NCBI GenBank assembly: GCA_008638375.1
Contig: CM018031.1
Span: forward strand, 3,992,562 to 4,056,561
Direction: 5' to 3'
Length of the DNA: 64,000 nt
Source of the DNA: Nyssa sinensis
Lineage: Eukaryota; Streptophyta; Magnoliopsida; Cornales; Nyssaceae
Shown: positions 22,138 to 34,189 of the stretch, one piece after another
Numbering within the stretch: position 1 is the stretch's first letter
How the letters are laid out: each line of letters begins with the position of its first letter
The notes under the pieces: model-generated
Seen by the model: only the letters and a program-made list of their open reading frames with translations
The model's database searches: none
Told to the model about the DNA's origin: nothing
Position numbers and translations under genes: made by a program

Positions 22138-25100
22138 TTACAACTGAGAAGCTGGGTCAAATCCATTGCCATGCCCATTTTTCAGTGTGCCAGTGCTAGG
22201 AATGCCAGCTTCTCCATCCATGAACCTCTTCCAGAACCAGTGCTTCTTCCACACTCTCTCTGTCATCTCCTCAATTGGAATATTTTTTGTCTCCGGGAGC
22301 AGAAACAGCACAAAGAATGACATTATTAAAACCCAACCGGAGAAGAACAAGAATATTCCATACTTGAAATGACAGAGCATTGAGAGAAAGGCCTGTGCTA
22401 TCACAAATGTGAAAATCAAGTTGACACAAACTGTCACACTCTGCCCGGCTGAACGGGTCTCTAATGGAAATGTCTCGCTGGGAATGAGCCATCCTAGAGG
22501 TCCCCAAGACCATGCGAACGCAGACACGTAGACACACACCAGGACAACTACAAAAATTGCATAGCCATTGCCTAGATTGTCAGAGTGATCCTTAACCTTG
22601 ATTCCCAGTATAATTGCTATCAGAACTTGAGATATAAACATCTGGACTCCAGCTTCCAGCAAGAGCACACGACGCCCCACTTTGTCGACTGAGTAGATGG
22701 ATACAATGGTGGAAACCACATTGACAGCCCCAGTAATAACAGCTGAGTATAGTGATGCATCAGCACCAAATCCTAGTGTGTCAAACAGGACTGGTGCATA
22801 AAACATGATTGCATTGATGCCTGTAAATTGCTGGAAGATCTGTTGCAGACATTCCAGTGTAACCAAAAAGTTAGTAACACACCAAGACCTGTTGCATACA
22901 TTGCAAGAAAAATGGAATTGGCACCATTTAGTGCATCAACTGCATTGTTTTTTTATCTTTTCTTTAAATCAGTGAGTGAGAAAGGTATTAGATATTCAAA
23001 TGTACAAAAGGGGCACCCCTATAAGGAACCGCATTGTTTTTTGAAACACAAAGTGGGAGAAAAACTAACCTGTAAGAACACAGCAATGACCAATTGGGGC
23101 CTATTCCTCCTCTTGAGGAGATTTCTAAAGGGGTGCTTCACTTCTTTAGCAATACGGCTGGCCTCAACAAGTTCCAAGAACTCTGGTTCAATATTGTCAG
23201 TGCCTCTTATCTTTCTGAGCACTGATTTTCCTTCTTCCAAGCGGCCGCGCTCAATCAGACTGTTGGGAGTTTCAACCACCAGGATGGCCCCCACGGTTAG
23301 GAGGAGTGCAGGAACTCCAGCCAATCCCAGAGATACCCTCCAACCCCATCCTCCTTTGATCCTGTGGTTGCAAGAGATATAAGAATGATGTTTAGCAAGA
23401 AAGCCAGAAAAGGAGCTAATGAAAGGAAGGACAACATTTTATTGTCCCATGGAGATGAAATTTTTCCATTTAGTTGTCCATAATATATAAGTGTACAAAT
23501 TTTGTTTCTGAGGGAAAATCATCAGAACATAATCGTCCAAAAAAAGTGAAATAAAAATTTTCTGCATCGAAAATTGTTTCAAATCAAGAAATATTTCCTA
23601 GTTATGTGAGGTGAGCTTGGATGGCCCATCTTAGTGAATTTTCCTTCACCAGAATGGAACCATCTAAGAATATTGAAGCCACTGCAGCATTCTTGTGTAA
23701 AACATCAAAAGGACTTTGTTTTGATGAAATCCTAAAAAAGACGAATCCATATCATCAATTACATTAATGGTTCCGTGTTCTGTGATATACCCAGTTTGGA
23801 TAATGGTGGTTTGTACAATCAAATGGCACATCAATATTAGGTAACCATTCAAAAACTTAACCATGTTGATTAGGGCAGAATGGTTTTTGATGGAAGTAAT
23901 TTCTCCACCAGGCTTTTTACCCTCAAGAGTCAGAAATGACAAACACTTGGGGAAGCTAAAAGTCTAAAACAGCTAACATGAGAATGTAACTGCCCTGATT
24001 TGTCAATGAATTCAGTCCAGTCAGATACAGGTAATGATCATCTAATAAATTTCCAATTAGTGGACCAAACAAGCATCAGTTTGAAGTAGTGAAACTGAAC
24101 CCTTAATGTCAACATTCAAGGATAGAGTCAGGCAAAATGGCAAGTTATAAAATTCAACAGAACACCTAAGAATTTGAACTAAAAATTGGTTGTTTCCTCC
24201 TCCAGTTGCTACCTTCCTCTAATAAGTGAGCCATATTGTGAGCATAGTCCAAACAGGGGAAAAGACAATTGGTTTCATTGTTTTTGAAAGGATAGAAAGG
24301 TTTATTCAAATGAAGAACACGATACTAGAAGAAAAGCAAACTTACTTGGCGGTACCGTAGTTGACAAGATTGGCGAAAAGAATGCCAATGGTGACGTTAA
24401 GCTGGAACAGTATGTTGAGTCCTCCACGTATCCTCGTGGGTGCTATTTCTGAGAGGAACAGAGGAACCGCCTGGATTCATGAAAATAGACAAACATTACA
24501 AAGATGATCAAATCAGAATGAAAACTTAAAGCTGTAACTTACAAAATTAGAAGTCAATTGAGGATAAAAGACAGGACCAAATAGAACTCAAAGCTGTAGT
24601 TTGAGTTCAAACTTGGAATATTTATCAACCAAGAACTTCTAATGCTCTATGTTTAATTTCCAACCTCGACAGTAGTGGGTTGTTTGGTTGAGTATTGATC
24701 ACAGGCTGCTAATTCAGCCATCCCTCAAAGAGGGGAAAAAAAGGGTTATATTGAACATTTTAGCTAAGACAAAAGGAGAAGGATGGGATAAACAGGTACT
24801 AGATTATGACCACATGAAGCTAGATGACCAAAGTAGCATTACTTTTTCCAAAAAAGGAAGATACTTGGAAATTTAACTTGGAGGACATTTCTGCACAAAC
24901 ACTCAAATATATTTTGAACAAAATAGTCAAATATATATTTATATCTAAAGAAAAACAAACAAACAAAAAATGTGAAAAAAACTTGTGAATGATTAAGACA
25001 ATGGTGACATAATCAAAAGGAAAAGATCAAGACAGTGGTGAGAAAAACTTGCATGGGAGCAATAGTTCCCTAGAAGATCATGACGCCATTCTCATCCAAC

Positions 25101-26779
25101 CCTTTGATTGGAAAAGTTTTTGGGTGAATTGGATACATGAATCGGTCTAATCAGACTATGCCATGTGCACATGTTATATGCTTTTAAGAACACAAAATAG
25201 AGCAATACTATACTTTCAAAAAATATGTCATAAATTTCTATCACAAATGATGTGGTGATTATGTGACATTGAATTATTGACAATACATTAAATTATATAA
25301 TTAATATAATTTTGCAACATCAATGACACATCATCATTTAAGATATAAATTTAAAAAACATAAAAAAAAAAAAATTCACAAAAAAATACTACTTTTATAT
25401 CCATAACATAAAATAATTTGCCAGATCCATTATCGAAATTCACTTATAATTTTCTTCTCTTCATGTGCACAGATGCCCTTGTCTTTCTTATCAAAATTTG
25501 TGGGACCAACCATCTTAACTTCATTATGTGGCCAATACCTAAACCCTCAGGATGTAATTACCAACATACCCTTAACGACCATGCCATTACTAACACTTTT
25601 GAAAAAGAAATGTAAATTTATGGGTTTGGATTTACAAACCTGATTAGCAAAACCAACCCCACAACCAAGTAAGATCCTCCCAATAATAAGCATAGCAAGG
25701 TCTTGAGCTGCAGCATTGAGAACCACCCCAACAATGAAGAAAAATCCGGCAATCAACATGGTAAGCCTCCGGCCGAGACGCCTCGTCGTGTAGGAAGCGA
25801 AGAAAGTTGCTATCAGACCAGCCAGATACAGAGATGAAGTAAACAATTGCAACCCTTGATTATCATACTTGCAGTAGTTACTATCCTCTCCTGTTTCTTG
25901 AGTCCTCCGATAAACCACTGGGAAAAATTTTCTCAAGAAATCGTCCATTGATGTAACACCACCTGTAATTTAAATTAAGAATTAGAAATATAACATATAA
26001 TTCTACAAAGTTTGGAGAGGTTGGAAGAAACCAATTGTAGAGAGATTCCATTTAACAAGCAGTAACTAACAACCAGACCCCACTGATTATCAATGGTGAG
26101 TTTTTTTATCCTAAACACCCAAGTTTTTAACAAATTTCTTGATCCAAAAACATCTCTTAACTGAAAATTAGAAAGAAAAAAAAAATCTTTTTAACTTAGA
26201 ATATTAAACAAGGAAGAAACTTTTCTTGAAAAGATGCTTATATAGGTATCTCTTCTTTTGAAAATTTGAAAAAGATTTACTTGATTCGGATTAAAACTCC
26301 ATCAATGGTGGTATGAAGATGGAAATGAAAAATTTGAATTCCTAAAAATGCCCTTGTCTCACAGGAACTGAGGAACCAGGCCAAGGGTGATTTAGAATTT
26401 TCACCCTGCAACACTCTCCTGCATGCTCGGAACCCCATTTGGCAGGAGAGAGATAGTTCCTCGTGGAACTCGTGCACCTTTTCAGTATTTTAACTTATTA
26501 TTTTCATTATTTTTTAAGTTGTTTAAAAGTCTTGAAATCAAGAATTCGGATATCTTTCTTTCTTTTTTTCAATTACCAACAGAATGGCTTTTTCAATGCA
26601 CACATATATATAGAGAGAGAATAAAGGTCTGAAAGATAATAACCTGAAACACCAACGTCATAACCGAACATGAGGCCACCAGTGGCGGCCATTATGCAGG
26701 AGATGATGACGATCGGGGTGATCTTGGCCTCGAACTCAACACCGCCGGCCCCTGGGGCCGAGAATCCTCCGGCAGGCAT
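22138..26779 (-). CDS. STP13: Sugar transport protein 13 (hexose/H+ symporter)
   Basis: High-affinity hexose-proton symporter of the plasma membrane, major facilitator superfamily. Minus-strand exons 26779-26644, 25962-25640, 24470-24346, 23361-23070 and 22839-22138 join in phase to 525 residues. The N-terminus (...[19 protein letters not shown]) and long stretches such as [20 protein letters not shown] and [20 protein letters not shown] match STP13 of Arabidopsis as I remember it, and the C-terminus ends in the STP13-type NGFDPASQL. Marks are Asp41 in FGYD, lid cysteines Cys76 and Cys448, [39 protein letters not shown] and [16 protein letters not shown]13 retrieves apoplastic hexoses and is pathogen- and stress-induced; its wheat counterpart underlies Lr67 resistance (established for the family). 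The gene looks intact. Introns after GTAK and FLQ are absent from the STP8-like gene, which instead has one after MFICQ. Confidence 0.96.
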
Positions 26780-26834
26780 GGCTGCTAATTAATGCCTAGA
26801 GATATTGAAGTTGAATGTGTATATATCTATATGC

Positions 26835-26860
26835 TGAAGAAGAAGAAGAAGAAGAAGAAG
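26835..26860. repeat. (GAA)n microsatellite in the STP13 5' UTR
   Basis: An eight-unit GAA run, CTT on the coding strand, lies 56-81 bp upstream of the STP13 start codon and downstream of the TATA box, so it should be transcribed. Confidence 0.85.
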
Positions 26861-26910
26861 AGACTGAGTAATAAATGATAGATGAAAGGAGTTTATCTGT
26901 TTAGAGGGGT

Positions 26911-26917
26911 TTATATA
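26911..26917 (-). promoter_or_regulatory. TATA box of STP13
   Basis: TATATAA on the minus strand, about 132-138 bp upstream of the STP13 ATG, in the sequence CTCTATATAAACC, which suits a plant TATA box with a 5' UTR of roughly 100 bp. Confidence 0.6.
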
Positions 26918-26992
26918 GAGGTGAAGAGAGCCTAGAAGAGCACGAGCTACGAAACGGATGATGTGTTTGGTGGGCACCACCCCAGAATCTTT

Positions 26993-27045
26993 ACACGTGT
27001 ACTTATTGACCGCTATGTTCTTCTCTGACGGCTATGTAGTCAACC
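26993..27045 (-). promoter_or_regulatory. G-box and W-box cluster upstream of STP13
   Basis: ACACGTGT (26993-27000) contains a G-box/ABRE core. TTGACC (27006-27011, plus strand) and GTTGACT (27044-27038, minus strand) are WRKY-type W-boxes. They lie about 215-265 bp upstream of the STP13 start, just beyond the TATA box. This fits known ABA and pathogen induction of STP13, but motif matches alone are weak evidence. Confidence 0.4.
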
Positions 27046-28599
27046 AACGTCTCTCTCTTTGTATACGTAGAGACACATACATACACATACACACACACAC
27101 ACATATATATATATATTCATGAAAAAGAGCAAGGATTCCATGTTCAAAGTCCAACATTAACATAGGGTTGCGAATTATCATCAGGGTTCGGGTCACTTAT
27201 TTTATGTGAGCATTGAAACCAGCGTTAACGTAGGGTTGGGACTTATAATCATGGTTCTCACGACTCAATTCATGGAGATTTTGATTATTAAATATTTGAG
27301 TATTAAAATATTATTTAATGAGTTAAATCATATAATTAATATATTATAAATTGATATGTTACTGTCACAATATTTTGGATAAAATTTCATAAGTGTGTGT
27401 ATATATATATACACACACATATAAAATTATCACTCTTATAATTAATATTTAATAAGTTAATAATCTTTAATAATTAATAAATTTTTAAAGAATCAATTTA
27501 GTTCTATTGTAATTAATTAATAATTTTATTACTTAATAATCAATGCTTTTTTTTAAGAAATTTATTTATAATATTAATTATTAAAAATATAAAATAGTTA
27601 TATATGTACTTATATATATTTTATTTATGACATGTTTTAGTAATTATATTTATTAATTTAACTTAATTGAAGTTAAATGTGTTATAAGTGAAAAAATTAT
27701 GATATCAGAAAACAATTTATTTACTTGAAAATGATATTAGGATTGAAAAGTTTTTTATACTAAAAATTATTTATATGTAACAAATAGTTATTAATTAATG
27801 AAAGTCTTAATAATTAATAAATTTTTAATTATTCATGTCTATTAATTATAAAATGATTGATTACGTGTGTATTTGCCTCTGATAAGCCCAAATTTAGCTC
27901 TTCGTGTGAATCAAAGTTGGAAATTTCAAATTTCGCTTGGTTTGGTTTAGGATCCATTTTAAGACAAAATTAAAAGTTTATGAAGGATTGATATTCAAAT
28001 ATATTTAGAATCATGAATTTTTTTTCAAATTTAAAGAGACGGGGATAAAGAATGAGCCAAATGAAAGAAAAGAAAATCTAGTCATTTGTAGGTCAAACTT
28101 CCTTTCATTCTAGCTAATTATGGGCTTTTTCAATGATTTTTTTTCTTCTTTTTGGTTTCTAAAATGTTGGTATTTAAATCATCTTTTTTCACCTTATTAT
28201 CAAGGTAAAATGTGGTAAAAATCTTTACTCAATAAAATTTTATAAATTCATCATTTATAATTAACAAAGGTCATTATTTAATTAAAAATCTTTCATTATG
28301 CTATATCTAAAATGAAAAATAGAATAAATGTTAAAAAAATATTTTTTCTAGTACAAGAATAGAAAGGAGAAAAATTTTACCTAAATGTGTGTGTTTGCAC
28401 TAAGTCTCAAAATTACTATCTCAAATAAAATCTTATTCTCAAAAAAAAAAAAATGACATAACAAAATAAATACATTCTTTTGACGATTACGTGAGTATCA
28501 CATATTTTCTCAATTTTAAATCATTGTCGTAAAGTACAGTAGTAACACTAAACTGTTTTCTATCAAACACAATTGTCATGAAAACGAAAAAATGGAACA

Positions 28600-29108
28600 T
28601 ATTAAAAAGTTATTAAAATAAAATTTTTAAACTAAAAAATTCATGATATATTTTATAGATCTAAAAGACTCAAAATAGAGATTTTTAATACAAAAAAAAT
28701 CTAATTTTTAACTTTAATTTTAACATCGTTAAAAAATATTACTGATTAGACTAAAATAATATTCAAGACACATTTTAAAAAATATTAAATAGTTTATAAA
28801 ATAAAATTTTTAATTAAAAAGATATAATTTTTATTTATTAAGAAGGCCTAAAAAATAAATTTTCACATCATAAAATATTATGATTTTTTTGAATTAAAGA
28901 AGTTATTTTATATATTTTTAATATTTTTTTAAATATGTTTTTAAGATTATTTTAGTCTATTCAATAATTTTTTTAACGGTGTTATAATACAAGTTAATAA
29001 TTAAATTTTTTGTATTAAAAGTTTATTTTTTGAATCTTTTAAATATAAAAAATATATCATAAGTTTTTTAATTGAAAATTTTATTTTAATATTTTAAAAA
29101 AAAAAAAG
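28600..29108. mobile_element. Fold-back element, copy 1 of a ~505-bp family
   Basis: The left half (28600-28850) and right half (28860-29108) are inverted imperfect copies. For example 'ACATCGTTAAAAAATATTACTGATTAGAC' on the left pairs with the complement of 'GTCTATTCAATAATTTTTTTAACGGTGT' on the right. A second copy lies at 44990-45498. No target duplication was resolved because the flanks are A/T runs. Confidence 0.6.
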
Positions 29109-29261
29109 TGTTTGACGCTCCAATGATTTTAATTTTGTACTATTTGCATGAGAACCACGTTGAATATTGAGTTGAGAACCACTATCTTATATTGTGATGA
29201 TTGGCAGAGTCCATGGTGAAGGGTATGTACTATATATGTAGTATGCGGTTGCCTCCCCCTC

Positions 29262-29263
<2 letters not shown>

Positions 29264-29331
<68 letters not shown>
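29264..29331. repeat. (CT)n(AT)n compound microsatellite
   Basis: Roughly 45 bp of CT repeat run directly into about 22 bp of AT repeat, followed by GATATAGAG. Confidence 0.95.
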
Positions 29332-30094
29332 GATATAGAGTATGTGGTTGCCTCTCTCTTTCTCTCGGGACCCTAAGATGGACCTAACATCATGTGGGTG
29401 ATGCTTACATTTCCAGAACAGTAAGTTATTACCAAACTCAAATGAAAAGAGCTTGTGACTTTGACTTTGAATTTCAAAATCATGTTGCTTAAAAGCAGGA
29501 AAAGAGTTTCACAACTTTCATCTCGATTTTGAATTTTAAAATCACATTACTTGTTTTGGATCTTTCTTAAAATTTAAAAAAAAAAAAAGTTATAAAATCA
29601 TACTAATGTCATGTCAATACTTATTCATTATATTATAAGAATTTTGACAAAAACCAATATGTGTAATGGTAGTTTAAAAGAGAGTTTCATAACTCTTAGT
29701 TTAAAATTTATTGAGAGGCTCGTTACTATCAAATTGTTGGTCTTATGTTTTAATTGATTATAATACATGAATTAGAATACTTCATTATTTATATAAAACA
29801 AAATTCACAAAAATAAACTATTAATACAGTAGTTGAAAAATGTTCAAAATCATTGAATACGTATAATAATTTAAAGAATAATGTTATGCTTATCTTAAAA
29901 TTTTATTAAAAATATTTTATACATTGATGTTAGAGTGTTGTATTGGTTTTATATCATATTATGTTGATATAAAATTAATATGTAAAATATTTTTGATAAA
30001 TCTAAAAAATATGGATAATTTTATCCAAATTTAAAGTAGCTTTTTTTGCGTTTAGCCACCAAACCCTACTGAGACTGTTATCTTGAAATGATTA

Positions 30095-31450
30095 GAGCAA
30101 CTCCAGGGGGTGTTGCATTTTGGGATGCCAAATCACTCATTTACAATCTTGAACAGTATTTTGGCACCCCTGAATTATAAATCTGCTCCAATGACAGGTG
30201 CTAAAATGGGGTGCCATTAAAAAATATAATTAAACATAACAATCGCAATTTAACGGATATATTTTTATAGTCAAAATTTCAAATTTCAAATTTTGCCTGC
30301 CGAAATTAATTTAAGAACTATTTTAAATTGTAAATAACAATTAACTAAAATAGAAAAAAGTTCTTCAATTATAAAAACTAGCCAAATAAAGAAAATCACC
30401 CTAATTTAACAAAAAATAATAAATAAATAAACTAAAATTAAAACATTCAATTTAAATTACACAAATTAAATTAATTTAAGAACTATTTTAAATTGTAAAT
30501 AACAATTAACTAAAATAGAGAAAAATTCTTCAATTATAAAAACTAGCTAAATAAATAAATTCACCCTAAATTAACAAAAAATAAATAATAAACTAAAATT
30601 AAAACATTGAATTTAAATTACACAAATTAAATTAATTTAAAAATTATTTTAAATTCTAATAACATTAACTAAAATAGAAAAAATTCTTCAATTATAAAAT
30701 TAACTAAATAAATAAATTCTTCCTAAATTAACAAAAATATATACATAAATAAATAAGCTAAAATTAAAACATTTAATTTATTAAATTACAAAAATTAATT
30801 CAATTTAAAATCTAAAATATGAAACTAATGTAAAACATATAAATATAAATAAATTATATATATATATATATGAAGGAGATAGAGTTCATATTATATATAT
30901 ATGAACTATGAAGGAAATAACAACAGAGAAGGCTTCTCTGACGGTGTCATTCTTCCCCCTTCTCCTCTGCGCCTCCTCCCCCTTCCCCTTCGTCTCTGCG
31001 CCTCCTTCCCCTTTCCCTCCCTCTGTAAATAAATTCTTTAGATCTGCCATCACAACCACAAGATTTGAAGAAAAATCAAGAGCACGGAGTTAAGGAACTT
31101 ACGGTTTTCACGGCAAATCTCTGAAAATCTCTCTTGGTAAGTTTTTTCTTTCAAAATTTCTGTAAATCTCTCTCTATATATAAAATTTTTTGGATTGAAT
31201 ACAACCGTTGCAAAGAGCCGTTGAGTGAACAGTAAGATTTGAAAATGACAGAACGGCTCTTTGCAACTCCTCCCTTTCTCTCTCTAGGGTTTGAAAAATT
31301 GGCACCCCAAGACCATTGCTGCCATTTTCCTAACCCTTGATGTCACCTTCATTGGAGTTCAAAAAAGTAGAATTTGGAGTGACATTTTGACTGATTACAA
31401 GTGGTTACCTCGTTTGTCACCCCTGATACAACTCCCCGTTGGAGTTGCTC
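30095..31450. mobile_element. PIF/Harbinger-type non-autonomous element
   Basis: The ends read GAGCAACTCCA inward on both sides (30095 onward; complement of TGGAGTTGCTC ending at 31450) and are flanked by TTA at 30092-30094 and 31451-31453, the target duplication typical of PIF/Harbinger. Inner terminal sequence is also shared: AGGGGTGCCAAA-like on the left and TCAGGGGTGAC-like on the right. The 1356-bp element has no transposase. Its interior holds a three- to four-copy tandem array (30303-30800) and a C/T-rich stretch near 30945-31020. Confidence 0.82.
30303..30800. repeat. Tandem array, period about 161-165 bp, inside the Harbinger-type element
   Basis: The word AAATTAATTTAAGAACTATT at 30303 recurs at 30468 and, with changes, at 30629. 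Each is followed by an 'AACTAAAATAGAAAAA..TTCTTCAATTATAAAA' block and an 'ACTAAAATTAAAACATT' block. A partial fourth unit begins near 30790. Confidence 0.85.
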
Positions 31451-31771
31451 TTAATCACATGGAACCTTTGTAGCTGATTGTGTCAAGATTCTTAATTATC
31501 AAAGGATACACATGTCCTGAATACGACATGACCCGCGAATCGTGCCTACAAAGAAAGGAAAAAAAAGGAGGAAGGGTGGGCGCGGGAGTCTGGATAGGGA
31601 TGAAAAGGAGGAGGGGGGGGGAGGGGAAGTCTGGGGGAGTTTGGATAGGGATGAAAATGTATTTGAAAAGTAGCCAATGTTTTGGGAGTTTAAGTAAAAA
31701 GATATGAAAAATATGTACGAAAATAATTTTTAAAACATACATAAAAAAACATAAAATAAATTACTTTTATC

Positions 31772-32150
31772 GTGAAAGGTGTATTGTATATATTTTCCTT
31801 TCAATCTCTTGTTTTTTGGGATAAAAATATACTGCCATCTTGATGTTTTTGAAATTATATGTATCCTATAATTTATTTGATAATATACATATATTTTTTT
31901 CTGTTATTTTTTTTTAAATGAGAAAATTATTCATTTTATTTATTTATTTATTTTTTCAATTTTGACCAATTTTTTCTAAATTTTTTTATTATTTTATTTA
32001 AGATAAATAACTTATAAATAAGTATAATTAAACATATAAATTAAAAATGAAAAAAATAAAACATGAGAGATCAGTATAATTACTAAAAATCTCAAAAGAT
32101 ATCAATATAACTATTAAATATTTCAAAAAAAGTATTTGTATTACTTTCAC
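31772..32150. mobile_element. Possible decayed MITE with GTGAAAG ends
   Basis: GTGAAAGGTGTATTGTATA on the left resembles the complement of the right end (GTGAAAGTAATACAAATAC). The interior is AT-rich with weak inverted symmetry. This is a weak call. Confidence 0.3.
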
Positions 32151-32314
32151 TTTTTAATATTCTTTTCTTCTTAAATCAAATAAAGACTTTAAAAACATGT
32201 TTGATAAGACATTATTAACAACCTAAAATTAGACACACAAATGGCCACTTTGGCATTGACAATGCTCAGACAAACAAGCACTTAAAAGAACAATTGATAT
32301 TGAAATTTGAAAAT

Positions 32315-32485
32315 CATGCAATTCCAGCATTACCCTATCTCTCCACAAGGCGTTAAAATCTTATCCCTCACAAAAGACGCAACTTATTAAATTAACATAC
32401 CATGCAATTCCAGCATACCCTATCTCTCTCCACAAGGCGTTAAAATCTTACCCTCACAAAAGATGCAACTTATTAAATTAACATA
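32315..32485. repeat. Two-copy direct tandem repeat, period 86 bp
   Basis: CATGCAATTCCAGCAT at 32315 recurs at 32401. The units share 'CCACAAGGCGTTAAAATCTTA' and 'GCAACTTATTAAATTAACAT' and differ by only a few bases and small indels. Confidence 0.9.
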
Positions 32486-33675
32486 AATCGCTATTAATTT
32501 TATATGCCACTTGTTATTTATTTATTTGTGTCACCTTCACCCTTCTTTATAAAAAGAATAATAATAATAATTAATTAAGCACATTGATCCAAGACATTTT
32601 ATTTGAATTCTTAAAAACCTGTTAACTCAAACGGAGAATTCAACTTTGATTAGCTAACATTGGTTTGGAAACTAATAATCTAAATAGACCCTTTTTTTAA
32701 TTAAAAAATAAAAAATAATTATAATTATTGTCTCCATGTGAAATTGCTTCCAACTAAGGGACCTTGACGAGGTACAGATTGATAAGGGATGTTAGGTGGC
32801 CAAATGACCAAAAGTCTAATGTAATATAACAACGTACATTATATGGTCCACAATCTCATTAATGGCTCAGATTATTGCTGGGAAATATTGACCCTTTGTA
32901 ACAAAATTTATGGAACATCTTTAAATTATATCAATCCCTATCTTATTTTTCACATTTTTAAACTTAAGTAGGTGCACAACAACTTTGTGAGGTTAGCATG
33001 ACAACACTAATGACTTTTTGTTTTCTTAATTAAAGAAGATTATGTCAGTAGAGTACAGTGTAAACTTTGAGAAAATACATATAACAATGTTTATCATTTA
33101 TCTCTCTGGATTCTTACAAAGTGCAAGTGGGAATTTTGTGCACTAAGTAAACCTTTTAAAGAATCAAAGTTGTAATAAAAGATAAATTAATTCTCACTCA
33201 TTCATGCATTAGAGAGTAGGTATTGTGTGTCCTATTGTCCACACAATGTTTAATTATGTTGTGTTACACATGCCTTGTAATGTAAATAAGATTGTGTGAT
33301 CTTTATTATTGTCATTACATGATTATAATATGTATTTTCAGATAACAATAAGTTTAAGTGCAGTAATAGAATAGTTTAGTTGGTAATCAAACAAAATTAA
33401 GAAAGAACTGGAATCATTTCATTTTATGTCATTGCAATTCCAATTAGTTGTAAGATTTCATCTTACGTATCGTTGCAATTCAATTTTTTTTTTAATTTTA
33501 TAAAAAAAATTATTGTCAATTTTATGAAGACACCGTCACACCACATTGAATAGTGACATAAAATGACAGTCTCTTCAATCATTTTTTATAAGTAAAAATT
33601 ATTTTAGATGGCCACGTTTAATTAAATATATACTACAGAGCTATGTCACAACATTAATATGTTTTCCAAGTTAGT

Positions 33676-33887
33676 CTATGTTTGGATGAGTGGTTTTACT
33701 ATTTATTTGGTCATTTTTATGTTTTAAATGGACTTTTGAGATAAGTGAGTGTTTGTTTAAATTTATCGAAATACATGTTTGAACATTTTTAAGATCAAAA
33801 AAGACGTTTTCAAAAAATGTCGGTAAATAACTTTTTTAAAAATACTCATTTTTTGAAACGTTCATTTTTATCGTCCATCTAAACAAG
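33676..33887. mobile_element. MITE-like element with CTATGTTTGGATG end, copy 1
   Basis: Starts CTATGTTTGGATGAGTGG and ends ATCGTCCATCTAAACAAG, an imperfect terminal inverted repeat. The body (AAGTGAGTGTTTGTTTAAA, GTTTGAACATTTTTAAGA, GAAACGTTCATTTT) matches the inverted copy at 55189-55397. Confidence 0.6.
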
Positions 33888-34155
33888 TTAAATAGAGTTT
33901 TTTTTTTTCGTGATAAAGCAAATAAAAACTTTTGGATAAAGTTATCCCTTATTTTCTAAATTTATTAAAAGTGTTTTATATATTTATATGATAATATTAT
34001 ATTATAAAACAATTTTGATAAAATTTTAAAGTAAAGGTAGTATTGCTCAAAGATTTTAGCTCATGTAGGTTTATAAATGTCAAAAACAAAACAGAAAACA
34101 GGCAAGTCAACATTGAATATGGGCGGTAATGACATAATGGGTGAGTTCATTGTAC

Positions 34156-34158
<3 letters not shown>

Positions 34159-34187
<29 letters not shown>
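34159..34187. repeat. (AG)n microsatellite
   Basis: An uninterrupted AG run of about 29 bp. Confidence 0.95.
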
Positions 34188-34189
<2 letters not shown>

